Shown piece by piece: positions 44,414 through 52,761 of a stretch of 64,000 nucleotides of DNA. Each line of letters begins with the position of its first letter. Position 1 is the first letter of the stretch. The notes under the pieces are model-generated. The model worked only from the letters and a program-made list of their open reading frames with translations, searched no databases and was not told where the DNA came from. Both the position numbers and the translations under genes were made by a program. Location of the stretch: NCBI GenBank assembly GCA_001314705.1, contig LJSU01000021.1, forward strand, positions 53,742 through 117,741, in the 5' to 3' direction. This DNA is from Rhodobacteraceae bacterium HLUCCO07 (GTDB taxonomy: Bacteria; Pseudomonadota; Alphaproteobacteria; Rhodobacterales; Rhodobacteraceae).

Positions 44414-45205
44414 TCACCTAATTGCCGACCCTCGCAACTCCTCCCGCAGCGCCGCGATCTCCTCCCGCAGGGCCGAGATTTCGAGAGAACCCGCGACGTC
44501 GCTGTCCGGCGCCGCAGCTTCTTGGCCGATGAAGAAGGTGGCCAGGCTGGCGGCGATATAGCCGAAGATCGCGAGGCCGTAGATCGACAGGAGCAGCGCG
44601 AGCACCCGCCCCTCTGGCGTCAGGGGCCAGAAATCCGATCCGGTCGTCGTCACGAGCATCGCCGTCCACCACAGCGCGTCAGCGTAGTCGGAGAAGCCGC
44701 CGCTGACGTCGCGTTCGGGTTCGAAGGCCAGCATTCCACCAGCGCCCAGCAAGATGACCACCGCTGTCGTGGCCAGCACATAGCCGAGGCCCCGGCGGTC
44801 GAAGCTTTTCTGCAGCGCGCTGAATCCGCGATTGGCGGTGCCGACGATCCTGACGAGCCGCAGCCCGCGGCTCAGGCGCAACAGGCGCAAGGCGCGCAGG
44901 AACCGGAAGGCGGGCGCGATGAGGGCGATGATGGTGATCGGGTTGCGTCGCAGGAACTTGATCTTGCGCGGTGCCAAGGCGAAGCGCAGCAGGAACTCGA
45001 TGATGAAGATGATCCAGATGATCGTGCCGAGCAGTTCGAACACGCCCGAGGTCGTCCAGACGAGTTCGACGATGACGAGGCTGAGTCAGATGAACGAAAG
45101 GACCAGCATCGGCCGCTCCAACCAGTCTTCAAGCTGCGTCAGCACCTCCCAGCGTTCGCGTTCTTCCTCCGGCGCATCGGTCTGCGGATCGGGGGCCTCT
45201 TTCAT
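44414..45205 (-). pseudogene. Voltage-gated-type ion channel, broken by an in-frame TGA
   Basis: From ATG 45205 the frame encodes an acidic N terminus and the first helix start (LERPMLVLSFI), then TGA at codon 40 (45086-45088 on this strand), and continues in the same frame with LSLVIVELVW through a long channel: a charged S4-like helix FLRALRLLRLSRGLRLVRIVG, a pore loop and filter-like TTTGSDFWPLTPEG, and a C-terminal coiled coil (LEISALREEIAALREEL). The stop probably replaces a Trp codon (TGG to TGA). Restart at a GTG (45043) could give a shorter protein lacking S1; full function is doubtful. Family: ion transport protein (PF00520/PF07885-like). Confidence 0.75.
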
Positions 45206-45376
45206 GGGTCTCTCCTTTCGGAACGGCAAGAATTCTTGAAAGTCTGAGCGCGTTCGCGGTCGGACACCATACGTTCAGAGTGGGGCGTCGCCTCAGGCCG
45301 GCTGCCATTCCATTTGCAGCAGAGTGATGCTGCAATAAGATTGCGTCGCGTCAACCGTCGTTGCAAGGTCCACCTC

Positions 45377-45676
45377 ATGACAAAACTTCTTGCCCTCTGG
45401 TCCGGCGACCTTGATCTGAACGAAGCCTTCTGGACCTGGACGGTGACTATGGGTCTACTGGTCAATATCGCCACAAGCATTCTGTTCCTGGTGTTGATCC
45501 TGCAGGAACAACCACTGGCCGGCGTGCTGATCGGCTACGGTCTCTCGGTGCCCTACAACATCGTCGCGATCGTCGGGGTCTGGCGTTCGGCGGCACGCTA
45601 CAGCGGTCCGTCGCTTCATGTCGATCTTGCGCGCCTCGCGAGCGTTCTTCTGATGGCGGCCCTGACGCTGACGTGA
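45377..45676 (+). CDS. Small hypothetical membrane protein
   Basis: A 99-residue protein with about three hydrophobic stretches (near residues 21-42, 47-60 and 84-97), starting at ATG 45377 with AAGG eight bases upstream. Its basic and acidic loops suggest an inner-membrane protein. It lies between the broken channel gene and the CNNM gene, with which it converges. I do not recognise a named family; it may be a channel or transporter accessory protein. Confidence 0.6.
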   Translation: MTKLLALWSGDLDLNEAFWTWTVTMGLLVNIATSILFLVLILQEQPLAGVLIGYGLSVPYNIVAIVGVWRSAARYSGPSLHVDLARLASVLLMAALTLT

Positions 45677-45719
45677 CACGCGGGGAAACCAGAGGGCATC
45701 GCATGGTGGCGTCGGCCAC

Positions 45720-46760
45720 TCAGGGACTTGGCGCATCCATGGTCGCGATCTTCTCGTGTTCACCCATGCCGCTCAGCAGGCACCGCAGGACATCCGACCC
45801 GGTGATCATCCGCTTCACCTCCGGCGACCAGAGCAACATGACCGTCTCGTCATGGCCGGCGTCCCCGGCGCGCAGGGTGGCGAGGATGCCCAGCGCCGTG
45901 TCGAGCGTTTCCGAAGGCCTCGTGATCACCGCCGGGCGATGGCAGTAGTCGCCTGGCGCGACATCGCGCGCGAGGACCAGAAAGTCCCGCAGGAAGGCGT
46001 TCGCGTTCAGCAGCAGGCGCGGCTGCGCGTCGTCATCGGTGAGCACGATCCACTTCTTGCGCGATGCGGCCAGCTTGCGGATGAAGGGATCGTCTTGCGC
46101 GCGGGCGAGTGCGGGGAAGACCGCGCCGTGCTCCTCGAAGGGCAGCCGCACGATGCTTTCCGGATCGAGCGGTTTGCCCTGATCCTGAATGACGAGGTCG
46201 TCGAGCGCGAGGAAGTTGATCGCCCCGATCGCCTCCACGCGCCCCACCTCGCTGTCGTCATGCACGGCGTGATAGCGCAGGATGTTGTGCAATTCGCGTT
46301 CGCGGAACCAGGGCACGCTTTCGGTGCCAACCCATGCGTCCAGAAGAAGGGCCGTGGGCTTCGCGATGGGCCAGAGCAGGATGCGGTAGAAGCGCAGGGC
46401 GGGCGCGAAGATGGCGACCGCCCGGAGTGCATTGCGGGAGAAATAGGCCTGCGGCCCGATCTCGCCCAGCGCGGTGATGACGACGGTCGAGAAGAAGAAG
46501 GCCAGAACCCCGGTCAACACGGAATCCGCCAGCATGGTCAGCAGCACGTTGATCGCGACATTGCCGATGAGGATCGTGACGAGCGTGAAGTTCGCGTCGC
46601 GCCTGAGCTCCAGGGCGCTTGTGGCGGTCTTGTCGCCCGCCGCGGCCGCCGCCTCGAGCCGGAGGCGGCCGAGGCTGAAGACGGCGATGTTCGACCCCGA
46701 GAACAGGGCCGATTGCGAGATGCAGAACGCGATGCCCAACCAGATCAGCGCTTCGTTCAT
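45720..46760 (-). CDS. CNNM/DUF21 domain protein (CorC/HlyC-related membrane protein)
   Basis: A 346-residue protein. The N-terminal half is a DUF21 membrane domain with three to four helices (IWLGIAFCISQSALFSGSNIAVFSLGRL, VTILIGNVAINVLLTML, FFFSTVVITALGEIGPQAYF); the C-terminal half resembles a CBS-domain pair. CNNM proteins are linked to magnesium or cobalt ion movement. AAGGGAG precedes ATG 46760. The gene stands alone, leftward, at the edge of the metal region. Transport direction and metal are not shown by sequence. Confidence 0.85.
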   Translation of the reverse strand: MNEALIWLGIAFCISQSALFSGSNIAVFSLGRLRLEAAAAAGDKTATSALELRRDANFTLVTILIGNVAINVLLTMLADSVLTGVLAFFFSTVVITALGEIGPQAYFSRNALRAVAIFAPALRFYRILLWPIAKPTALLLDAWVGTESVPWFRERELHNILRYHAVHDDSEVGRVEAIGAINFLALDDLVIQDQGKPLDPESIVRLPFEEHGAVFPALARAQDDPFIRKLAASRKKWIVLTDDDAQPRLLLNANAFLRDFLVLARDVAPGDYCHRPAVITRPSETLDTALGILATLRAGDAGHDETVMLLWSPEVKRMITGSDVLRCLLSGMGEHEKIATMDAPSP

Positions 46761-46904
46761 GAGATCTCCCTTGAATTCAAGTTGAACCGCGGGCCACAAA
46801 AATGACCCCGGCGGCAAGACAGAAGCGCACAGGACGCGCGTGAGACGGATGACCGCGGAAATCTGTATACAATGCTGAGCATCTACTTTGCTGCGTTACC
46901 CGCT

Positions 46905-47075
46905 TTCATACCCGGTGCTGGCCACGAAGTAACGGGCCGCATCGATATCGCCAATCCTGCGCCGTCCTGCGGCGGGGCCGGCAACCGGCCTGAGGCAAGC
47001 GGCGTGCGCCAGTCGGGCTGGCCCTCCAAGTCCGCGCCGTGGCAGGCTGCGCACTGATCTGCATAGATATGGCGC
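46905..47075 (-). pseudogene. Cytochrome c remnant
   Basis: Reading leftward, [20 protein letters not shown] followed by [13 protein letters not shown] is a cytochrome c heme site (CAACH) and the family-typical region after it. The usual continuation is lost: after the proline-rich part the frame decays, and a GYESG motif of the family is found only in another frame. No start codon or full helix is left. It is closely related to the frameshifted cytochrome c at 51963-52447, so it is a second, more decayed copy. Confidence 0.75.
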
Positions 47076-47456
47076 GGAAGTAAAGAGTTTGGTGTCGAAC
47101 GCCCTTCAGATGTTAAGTTATTGCAATAGTGTCATTTATTATACTTTCATTAGTATGCCAACCGGTTCTAACGCGACTGACAGTCAACCGATCAATAAAC
47201 CCCGATCCAAGATTGCCAATCCTGAAGTAAACTCGAATGGCTGGGCTGCGCAAAAAGCGCCGTTTGCAAAGTCGGAGTGCCGGCTTAGTTCCGGACAGCG
47301 CCAGTGCCCGTTCACACGGCATCTTGCGACGAATTTTCCACTACCTACGCGGCACAGCACAGACGGAGCCGTGGCAGATCCGGTTCCGAAGACGGGTGCG
47401 ATCCTTTGATCACGGAAATCCCGTCTCCGAATTGCATGACCGGAAGGTTGCCCGAT
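47076..47456. other. Gap without a supported gene
   Basis: About 380 bases, locally AT-richer, between the cytochrome c remnant and the CusF-like gene. Short frames on both strands show no family-like sequence. Confidence 0.5.
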
Positions 47457-47741
47457 TCAACGCAGCTTCATTACGGTCAATTTCCCGTTGACGCGAGCGA
47501 CCACGAACTCGATTTCCTCGCCCTCGCTCAACGCGTCCGCCATTTCCGGATCGGCAAGCTCGAACACCATCGTCATGGCAGGCATGTCGAGGTCGACGAG
47601 TTCCTCGTGAATGATCGTGACCTTGTCGGCCTGGGCGTCTATATTCTTGACCACACCCTTCGCGAAGGTCTCGGCACTAGCCGAAGCCAGCGCTGCGAAG
47701 GTCAGGATCGCGGAAAGTGTCAGTGTCTTGAGCATTTTCAT
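47457..47741 (-). CDS. CusF-like periplasmic copper-binding protein
   Basis: A 94-residue protein with a signal peptide (to about residue 23, ASA-ETF). The beta-barrel core contains VTIIHEELVDLDMPAMTMVFEL, the CusF metal motif: His45, then DMPAMTM at 52-58. In E. coli CusF a tryptophan (WPEMTM) contacts copper; here it is methionine. AAGGAGACC precedes the start. It is the last gene of a leftward copper operon (cupredoxin, multicopper oxidase and TolC-like protein upstream), and may carry Cu(I) in the periplasm. Confidence 0.9.
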   Translation of the reverse strand: MKMLKTLTLSAILTFAALASASAETFAKGVVKNIDAQADKVTIIHEELVDLDMPAMTMVFELADPEMADALSEGEEIEFVVARVNGKLTVMKLR

Positions 47742-47770
47742 TGCAGGTCTCCTTATCAGATTGAATGTCA

Positions 47771-48244
47771 TCATTTCACGATCACCGGGCCGTACATGCC
47801 GGCGTCCATGTGGCCCGGGATCAGGCAGGCGAACTGGAACGTGCCGGCATTGGCGAAGGTCCAGACGATTTCGCCGGTCTCGCCGGGATCGAGGCGGACT
47901 GCATTCGGATCGTCGTGTTCCATCTCCGGGAACCGCTCCATCAGTTCCCCGTGTTCCCGGTTGCCCTCGACAGTGTCGAACACGACCTCGTGCGCAAGCG
48001 CACCGTCATTTGCGACCACAAAGCGGATCGTCTCGCCCTCGTGCACTACGAGTTCGGACGGCGCGAATGCCATGCCGCCGCCCTCCGGTTCGAGCATCTG
48101 GATCTCAATGGTGCGGTCGACCTGCGCCGGATCGCCGGGCCTGCCGATAGCCATGGCCTCGTCGTGGCTGTGCGCGTGGTCGCCGGCCGCATGCACGGCG
48201 GGGGCGAGCGCGACCAGGGCGGCGCCGAGAATTGCTGGTTTCAT
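47771..48244 (-). CDS. Periplasmic cupredoxin (plastocyanin/azurin-like)
   Basis: A 157-residue protein with a signal peptide (about 20 residues) and a His-rich start of the mature chain (GDHAHSHDEAM). The type 1 copper ligands fit His85 (ALAHEVV), Cys140, His145 and Met150 in FACLIPGHMDAGM. It would carry or buffer copper or electrons in the periplasm. AAAGGAAC lies upstream of ATG 48244. It follows the multicopper oxidase by 30 bases and is followed by the CusF-like gene. Confidence 0.9.
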   Translation of the reverse strand: MKPAILGAALVALAPAVHAAGDHAHSHDEAMAIGRPGDPAQVDRTIEIQMLEPEGGGMAFAPSELVVHEGETIRFVVANDGALAHEVVFDTVEGNREHGELMERFPEMEHDDPNAVRLDPGETGEIVWTFANAGTFQFACLIPGHMDAGMYGPVIVK

Positions 48245-48274
48245 TCGTCTTGTTCCTTTCACTGGAATGATCGT

Positions 48275-49630
48275 TCAGTCGCCCGAAGCGGGTCTGGGCT
48301 GTGGCGTCAGGATTGTTTGTGCGCTGTCGTTTTGGGCCGCATCCGGCATGTCGCCGGTCCATTCATAGGCTTCGGTGCCCGGCGGGTTGTCATACCAACC
48401 GGGATCTGCGTAATCCCCGGGCGCAACATCCGCGCGGACCTTCACCACCGAAAACATGCCGCCCATCTCCAGCGGGCCGTGCGGCCCCCAGCCGGCCATC
48501 ATCGGGGTGGTGTTGTCCGGCAGTTCCATCGCCATCTCTCCCATGTCGGCCATGCCTGCGGTGCCCATGGGCATATATTCGGGCTGGTGGCGTCTGATCA
48601 TCCCGGTCAGCGCGGTCTTGTCCGCGCCGATAAAGGTGGGCACGTCGTGACCCATCGCGTTCATCGTGTGGTGCGACTTGTGGCAGTGGATCGCCCAGTC
48701 GCCGGGATGGACAGCATCGAATTCATAGGCACGCATGGCGCCTACGGGGATGTCGATGCTGACCTCCGGCCAGCGCGCAGTCTCGGGCACCCAGCCGCCA
48801 TCGGTACAGGTGACCTGGAAGTCATATCCATGCATGTGGATCGGGTGGTTGGTCATGGTCAGGTTGCCGACCCGAACGCGCACCCGGTCGCCCTGACGCA
48901 CCACCAGCGGGTCGATGTCCGGGAAGATCCGGCTGTTCCAGCACCAGAGATTGAAGTCTGTCATCTCCATCACCCGGGGCATGTGGCTGCCCGGGTCGAT
49001 GTCAAACGAGTTAAGAAGGAAGGCGAAGTCGCGGTCCACCGGCATGAAGGTGGGATCCTTCGGGTGGACGATGAACAGCCCCATCATGCCCATGGCCATC
49101 TGAACCATCTCGTCCGCGTGAGAGTGGTACATGAAGGTGCCCGATTTCACGAGATCGAACTCGTAGACATAGGTCTTTCCAGGTGGAATCGCCTTGTGAC
49201 TGAGACCACCCACGCCGTCCATCCCCGATGGCAGGATCATGCCATGCCAATGAACTGAGGTGTGTTCCGGCAGTCGGTTGGTGACGAAGATCCGTACCCG
49301 ATCGCCCTCGACCGCCTCGATCGTGGGGCCGGTGGACTGTCCGTTGTAGCCCCAAAGATAGGCCGTGGTATCCTCCGCAATCTGCCGCTCGACCGGTTCC
49401 GCGACCAGGTGAAACTCCTTCACGTTGCCCCTCATCCGGAACGGAAGCGACCATCCGTTCAGCGTGACCACGGGATTGTACTCGCGCCCTGCATGCGGCA
49501 GCGGCGGCACCTCGGTCGCGGCATCCGCCTTCACCGCCGACTCGGGCAGACCCGTGTTGCTCGTCTGGGCCCAAGCGCCGGACGCAACAAGCGTCGCGCT
49601 GGCACCGATTAGTTGACGTCTGTTGATCAT
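48275..49630 (-). CDS. Multicopper oxidase (CopA/CueO-like)
   Basis: A 451-residue secreted oxidase. It has a short signal (MINRRQLIGASATLVASGAWA) with twin arginines but not a full Tat motif. Copper sites: TSVHWHGM, FMYHSHADE, HPIHMHGYDF and AIHCHKSHHTMNAM, which supply the T1, T2 and T3 ligands. The tail after residue 370 is Met-rich (MPMGTAGMADMGEMAMELP). Such enzymes oxidise Cu(I) to the less toxic Cu(II). It lies 12 bases after the TolC-like gene in one leftward operon. Confidence 0.94.
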   Translation of the reverse strand: MINRRQLIGASATLVASGAWAQTSNTGLPESAVKADAATEVPPLPHAGREYNPVVTLNGWSLPFRMRGNVKEFHLVAEPVERQIAEDTTAYLWGYNGQSTGPTIEAVEGDRVRIFVTNRLPEHTSVHWHGMILPSGMDGVGGLSHKAIPPGKTYVYEFDLVKSGTFMYHSHADEMVQMAMGMMGLFIVHPKDPTFMPVDRDFAFLLNSFDIDPGSHMPRVMEMTDFNLWCWNSRIFPDIDPLVVRQGDRVRVRVGNLTMTNHPIHMHGYDFQVTCTDGGWVPETARWPEVSIDIPVGAMRAYEFDAVHPGDWAIHCHKSHHTMNAMGHDVPTFIGADKTALTGMIRRHQPEYMPMGTAGMADMGEMAMELPDNTTPMMAGWGPHGPLEMGGMFSVVKVRADVAPGDYADPGWYDNPPGTEAYEWTGDMPDAAQNDSAQTILTPQPRPASGD

Positions 49631-49642
49631 CTCTCGTCTCCC

Positions 49643-51112
49643 TCAATGTTCTGCGGCGCCGCCGCCTTGTGGCACGACCGTCCGGCCGCCGCCCCCACCA
49701 GGGGTGCCGCCGCCATAGATCGCACCGACAAGGCCCGCCTCGGCCCGCCAGAAATCGGCGCGGGCCTGCGCTTCGCTCAGGCTGGAGTTCAGCCCCTCAC
49801 GGATATCAGCAAGCAGATCGAACGGGCTGGTGATCATGGCGTTGTAGGACAGAAGCGCCTCTTCCTCGATCTGGCGACGCAACGGCAGGACGGTGTCGCG
49901 GTAGTGCCGCGCGATCCGATGCGCGCCAGTGAGCGCCAGATGCGCCTCGCGCGCCTCCGACCGGACATTCACCGCCTTTTCGGCCAGTTGATGCGCTGCG
50001 CGAAGATAGGCCGCCTCGGCTGATTTCAGGCGCGCCCGACCGCTGTCGAAGATCGGAATGTCGAACTCCACCTCGATCTGGCCGGTCGTATCGGTCTCGC
50101 GTGCGCCCGTGGCCTCGTCGGTTTCCCGCTCGCTCTCGAACCCAGCGATCAGTTCCAGATCGGAGACGAAGCGTGTGGCATCGGTGAGCCGTTTTTCCCG
50201 CGCCACCGCCTCGAGTTCGAGCTTCGCGATGGCCAGATCCACACGGCGGGCCAGCGCCTCCGCCTCTATGCCAGGCCGCGTGGACGGACCGGCGGGCAGC
50301 TTCGGCAAGGCGTCGGGCACGAAATAGTCGACATCGGTGCCCCAAAGGCCAAGCGCGCGCGTCAGGCGTTCCTTTGCAAGTTGAGCGTCGAGCAAGGCCC
50401 GCGCGCGCTGACCGGCAAGCTCGGCATGGAACGCCTGATCCCGGGCCTGGCCAGACTTGTTGAGAAACCCAGTTTCGCCCAGCTGCGCGGCGAGTTCCGA
50501 GGCGGCATCGGCGGTGCCTTCCGCCTGCCGCACGAGCGCCGCCGCTTCGAATGCGGCCACCGCGTCGATCCAGCCCGTTCGCGCCTCCATTGCGACGCGC
50601 AATGTTTCCTCAGCGGCACGCAACTGCGCTTGCCGGAACCGGGTGTCGGCGATGTCGTTGCGCCTCTCCTGTGTCGCTAACGCGAGAAGATTGTTGGCGA
50701 TCATGCCTTCAACCGCACGGAAGGGGCCGACGCCATCGGCCCCGATCCCCATGATGCCGATCGAGATGACTGGGTTGGGTTGCATCGTCACCTGCCAGCG
50801 ATCGGCGGCCGAAAGCCCCAATTCGGCATAGGCCGCCTGAAGCCCTCGATTGTTCAGGAGTGCGACCTGCACGGCCGTGTCCGCGTTAATCGTCTTGCGA
50901 TGGACGAGCGCGTGGACCCGCTCGGCTGTCTGGGCGGCCTCTTGCGAAGACTGGATCCAGGCCGTCTCCTTGCCGAGAGCGTCGCGCACCGTCTTCTCGG
51001 TCTCGGCAAAGCCGGCATTGGGCGCGCCGAAGCGCACGATTGCATCGGGTGACGCGCAGGCTGAAAGAAACAGCCCAGCAGTCATCGTGACAAGAACCGG
51101 GCCACGCATCAC
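49643..51112 (-). CDS. TolC/CusC-type outer membrane efflux lipoprotein
   Basis: A 489-residue outer-membrane channel family protein. The signal peptide ends in the lipobox LSAC (Cys19). Two repeats of the OEP family, each with long helices (about 70-250 and 280-460), give the trimeric tunnel fold. The C-terminal tail is glycine-rich (GGGTPGGGGG). No RND pump or membrane-fusion gene lies nearby, so it must work with partners elsewhere or in another way. It overlaps the small lipoprotein gene by 4 bases and precedes the multicopper oxidase. Confidence 0.9.
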   Translation of the reverse strand: MMRGPVLVTMTAGLFLSACASPDAIVRFGAPNAGFAETEKTVRDALGKETAWIQSSQEAAQTAERVHALVHRKTINADTAVQVALLNNRGLQAAYAELGLSAADRWQVTMQPNPVISIGIMGIGADGVGPFRAVEGMIANNLLALATQERRNDIADTRFRQAQLRAAEETLRVAMEARTGWIDAVAAFEAAALVRQAEGTADAASELAAQLGETGFLNKSGQARDQAFHAELAGQRARALLDAQLAKERLTRALGLWGTDVDYFVPDALPKLPAGPSTRPGIEAEALARRVDLAIAKLELEAVAREKRLTDATRFVSDLELIAGFESERETDEATGARETDTTGQIEVEFDIPIFDSGRARLKSAEAAYLRAAHQLAEKAVNVRSEAREAHLALTGAHRIARHYRDTVLPLRRQIEEEALLSYNAMITSPFDLLADIREGLNSSLSEAQARADFWRAEAGLVGAIYGGGTPGGGGGRTVVPQGGGAAEH

Positions 51113-51333
51113 TCGCCTCCTCCGGCCGGCGATTGCCGGTCGTTCGAACGTCGCCAGTCGCTAGGCTCCACGACGGCGCGTGGTGCGAAGCCCGCGAACA
51201 GTGAAGGTGTCGGAAGCGTGGAACTGCTGGGTGTTGTCAGGGGCGCGATCAGCGCGCCGGGGTCGGCGGGCCGCTCGGATACCGCGCAAGCGGCCAAGGC
51301 CAGCGGCAGCAAGGCCGCACATGGATGTTTCAT
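51109..51333 (-). CDS. Small lipoprotein, function unknown
   Basis: A 74-residue lipoprotein precursor with lipobox LAAC (Cys16) after a short hydrophobic signal. The mature part is proline/serine-rich with no cysteine or metal cluster. It overlaps the TolC-like gene by 4 bases, so it is translated with it. ATG 51333. I do not recognise a family, but such small lipoproteins occur before copper-linked TolC genes. Confidence 0.7.
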   Translation of the reverse strand: MKHPCAALLPLALAACAVSERPADPGALIAPLTTPSSSTLPTPSLFAGFAPRAVVEPSDWRRSNDRQSPAGGGE

Positions 51334-51411
51334 GGGAAGTCTCTCACGTCAGTTTCTTCAGGGATCTGGGTTCAGCGGGAACCCGAAATCACGCGTGTCG
51401 GAAAGCGGACG

Positions 51412-51783
51412 TCAGACGCGCGGCGGCCGGAGCGGGCCGTCGGGCCCGCTCAGGTTGACCGCGTAGATCCTTTCGAGAATGCGGACCATGGACAGGTTCT
51501 GGGGGGCTTCCGGAAGTTGGTCCCGCCCCTCGATACACCCGACGCAGGAATGCTGGGGGCACGCGGTCTCCGCCCCATCCATCGAGGGCGAATACAGATC
51601 TGCATCGGCGGCCACCGATTGCGCGTGGGCCTGCGAATGGGCGTGACCGGCATGTGCCTTGTCGACGTCGGCATCCGCATGGGCCGATGTCAGGCAGTGC
51701 TCCGCATGATGCGGCACGACTGCCCCGCCGACTGACGCCAGCGATACCATCACCATGCAAACGATCAACACTGCTCTTAGCAT
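51412..51783 (-). CDS. Secreted His-rich protein at the head of the copper operon
   Basis: A 123-residue protein with a signal peptide (about 20 residues) and a His/Ala/Asp-rich stretch HADADVDKAHAGHAHSQAHA, then a PQHSCVGC metal-type pair. The C terminus is proline-rich. It is first in the leftward operon with the lipoprotein, TolC-like, multicopper oxidase, cupredoxin and CusF-like genes, so it is probably copper-binding. The 78 bases to the lipoprotein gene hold no other gene. Confidence 0.7.
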   Translation of the reverse strand: MLRAVLIVCMVMVSLASVGGAVVPHHAEHCLTSAHADADVDKAHAGHAHSQAHAQSVAADADLYSPSMDGAETACPQHSCVGCIEGRDQLPEAPQNLSMVRILERIYAVNLSGPDGPLRPPRV

Positions 51784-51962
51784 ATTCTGCCGATACCTAT
51801 ATCCGAATTGTTTCTACCGTACTTGGCGCAGGATGTATAACTAACTTTTCCCTGCCAACTCGCCTCGGCGCGCGTTTGCCTGTTTTAGTGGCCGGCGCAC
51901 CACCATCCTCCAATTTCCGATCACATGGCGCGGAGGCGGAACGCAAATGCGTCGACTTCGTC

Positions 51963-52447
51963 TCAGTTGCCATCCCCTGCAAGATCGGCCGCTGTCCGCT
52001 CCGTCTGGACGGCCCGGATCCGCTCGGGCCATGTCGATCTGATGTATGCGAGGATCTCCCAAATTTCCCGTCCGTCAGGACGCTTTCGAATCCCGGCATG
52101 CCGCTGTCGAACGCTACCCCCTGCCGGGCCATCGCGGCGTGCCCACCCAGCTTCGTGTATTCGAGCAGGGCGCGGTCGGAGTGGTGCCAGGTATGCCCGG
52201 TCTCGTCGTGAGGCGGCGCGGTGAACCGTCCGTCTGGTCCCGGCGACCGCCAGTCGGGCTGGCCCTCGAGATCGACACCGTGGCAGGACGCGCAATGATC
52301 GGAATAGAGCACCTCACCCCGGGCGATATCTACCCCCGCGGGCATGACCGACGCGGGCGAAACGCCCGGCGGGCGCGTCAGCCACCACAGAACTCCTGCT
52401 GCCGCGACAAGTGCAAGCACAGAAAGAATCCCGACCCAGCGCTTCAC
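51963..52447 (-). pseudogene. Membrane-anchored cytochrome c, frameshifted near the end
   Basis: From GTG 52447 (overlapping the SHOCT stop) the frame gives an N-terminal anchor (LSVLALVAAAGVLWWL), the heme site [16 protein letters not shown], and ESVLTDG; the usual end (REIWEILAYIRSTWPE) is only in the next frame, so one base is missing near 52069-52072. The distal heme ligand is probably Met in the SGMPGFESV segment, before the shift, so a heme protein with an altered tail may still form. A related, more decayed copy is at 46905-47075. A sequencing error could also explain the shift. Confidence 0.75.
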
Positions 52448-52761
52448 GCCTCCAGCACTTTCCGGTGGCGCTCGAACTCCTCCTCGTCGATCTCGCCCGA
52501 GGCGTATCGTTCGCGCAATATGTTCATCGCATCGCGCCGGCTGCCCCGTCCTTGCCGGTCGGACATCCAGTTCACGGCGAAGTATATCAGGGCGATGACA
52601 ATGCCCCAGAAGAAGAGCATCGTGATCAGCCCGCCGATCATGCCGTAACCGCCGCCCCACATCATATGGTCATGTCTCCCCTGCCAGTCGCTTCCGGGAT
52701 CCGCGGCCGCCAGCATCGGCAATGCGAGGAGGGGTGCTGTCACCATCGCTGTTCTTGTCAT
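52444..52761 (-). CDS. SHOCT domain membrane protein
   Basis: A 105-residue protein with a signal-like N terminus, a His/Met/Gly-rich stretch (HDHMMWGGGYGM), one transmembrane helix (ITMLFFWGIVIALIYFAV), and a C-terminal SHOCT motif (ILRERYASGEIDEEEFERHR). Proteins of this layout are common in copper and heavy-metal islands. Its 5' 92 bases overlap the end of the histidine kinase gene. It overlaps the cytochrome c gene start by 4 bases. Confidence 0.82.
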   Translation of the reverse strand: MTRTAMVTAPLLALPMLAAADPGSDWQGRHDHMMWGGGYGMIGGLITMLFFWGIVIALIYFAVNWMSDRQGRGSRRDAMNILRERYASGEIDEEEFERHRKVLEA

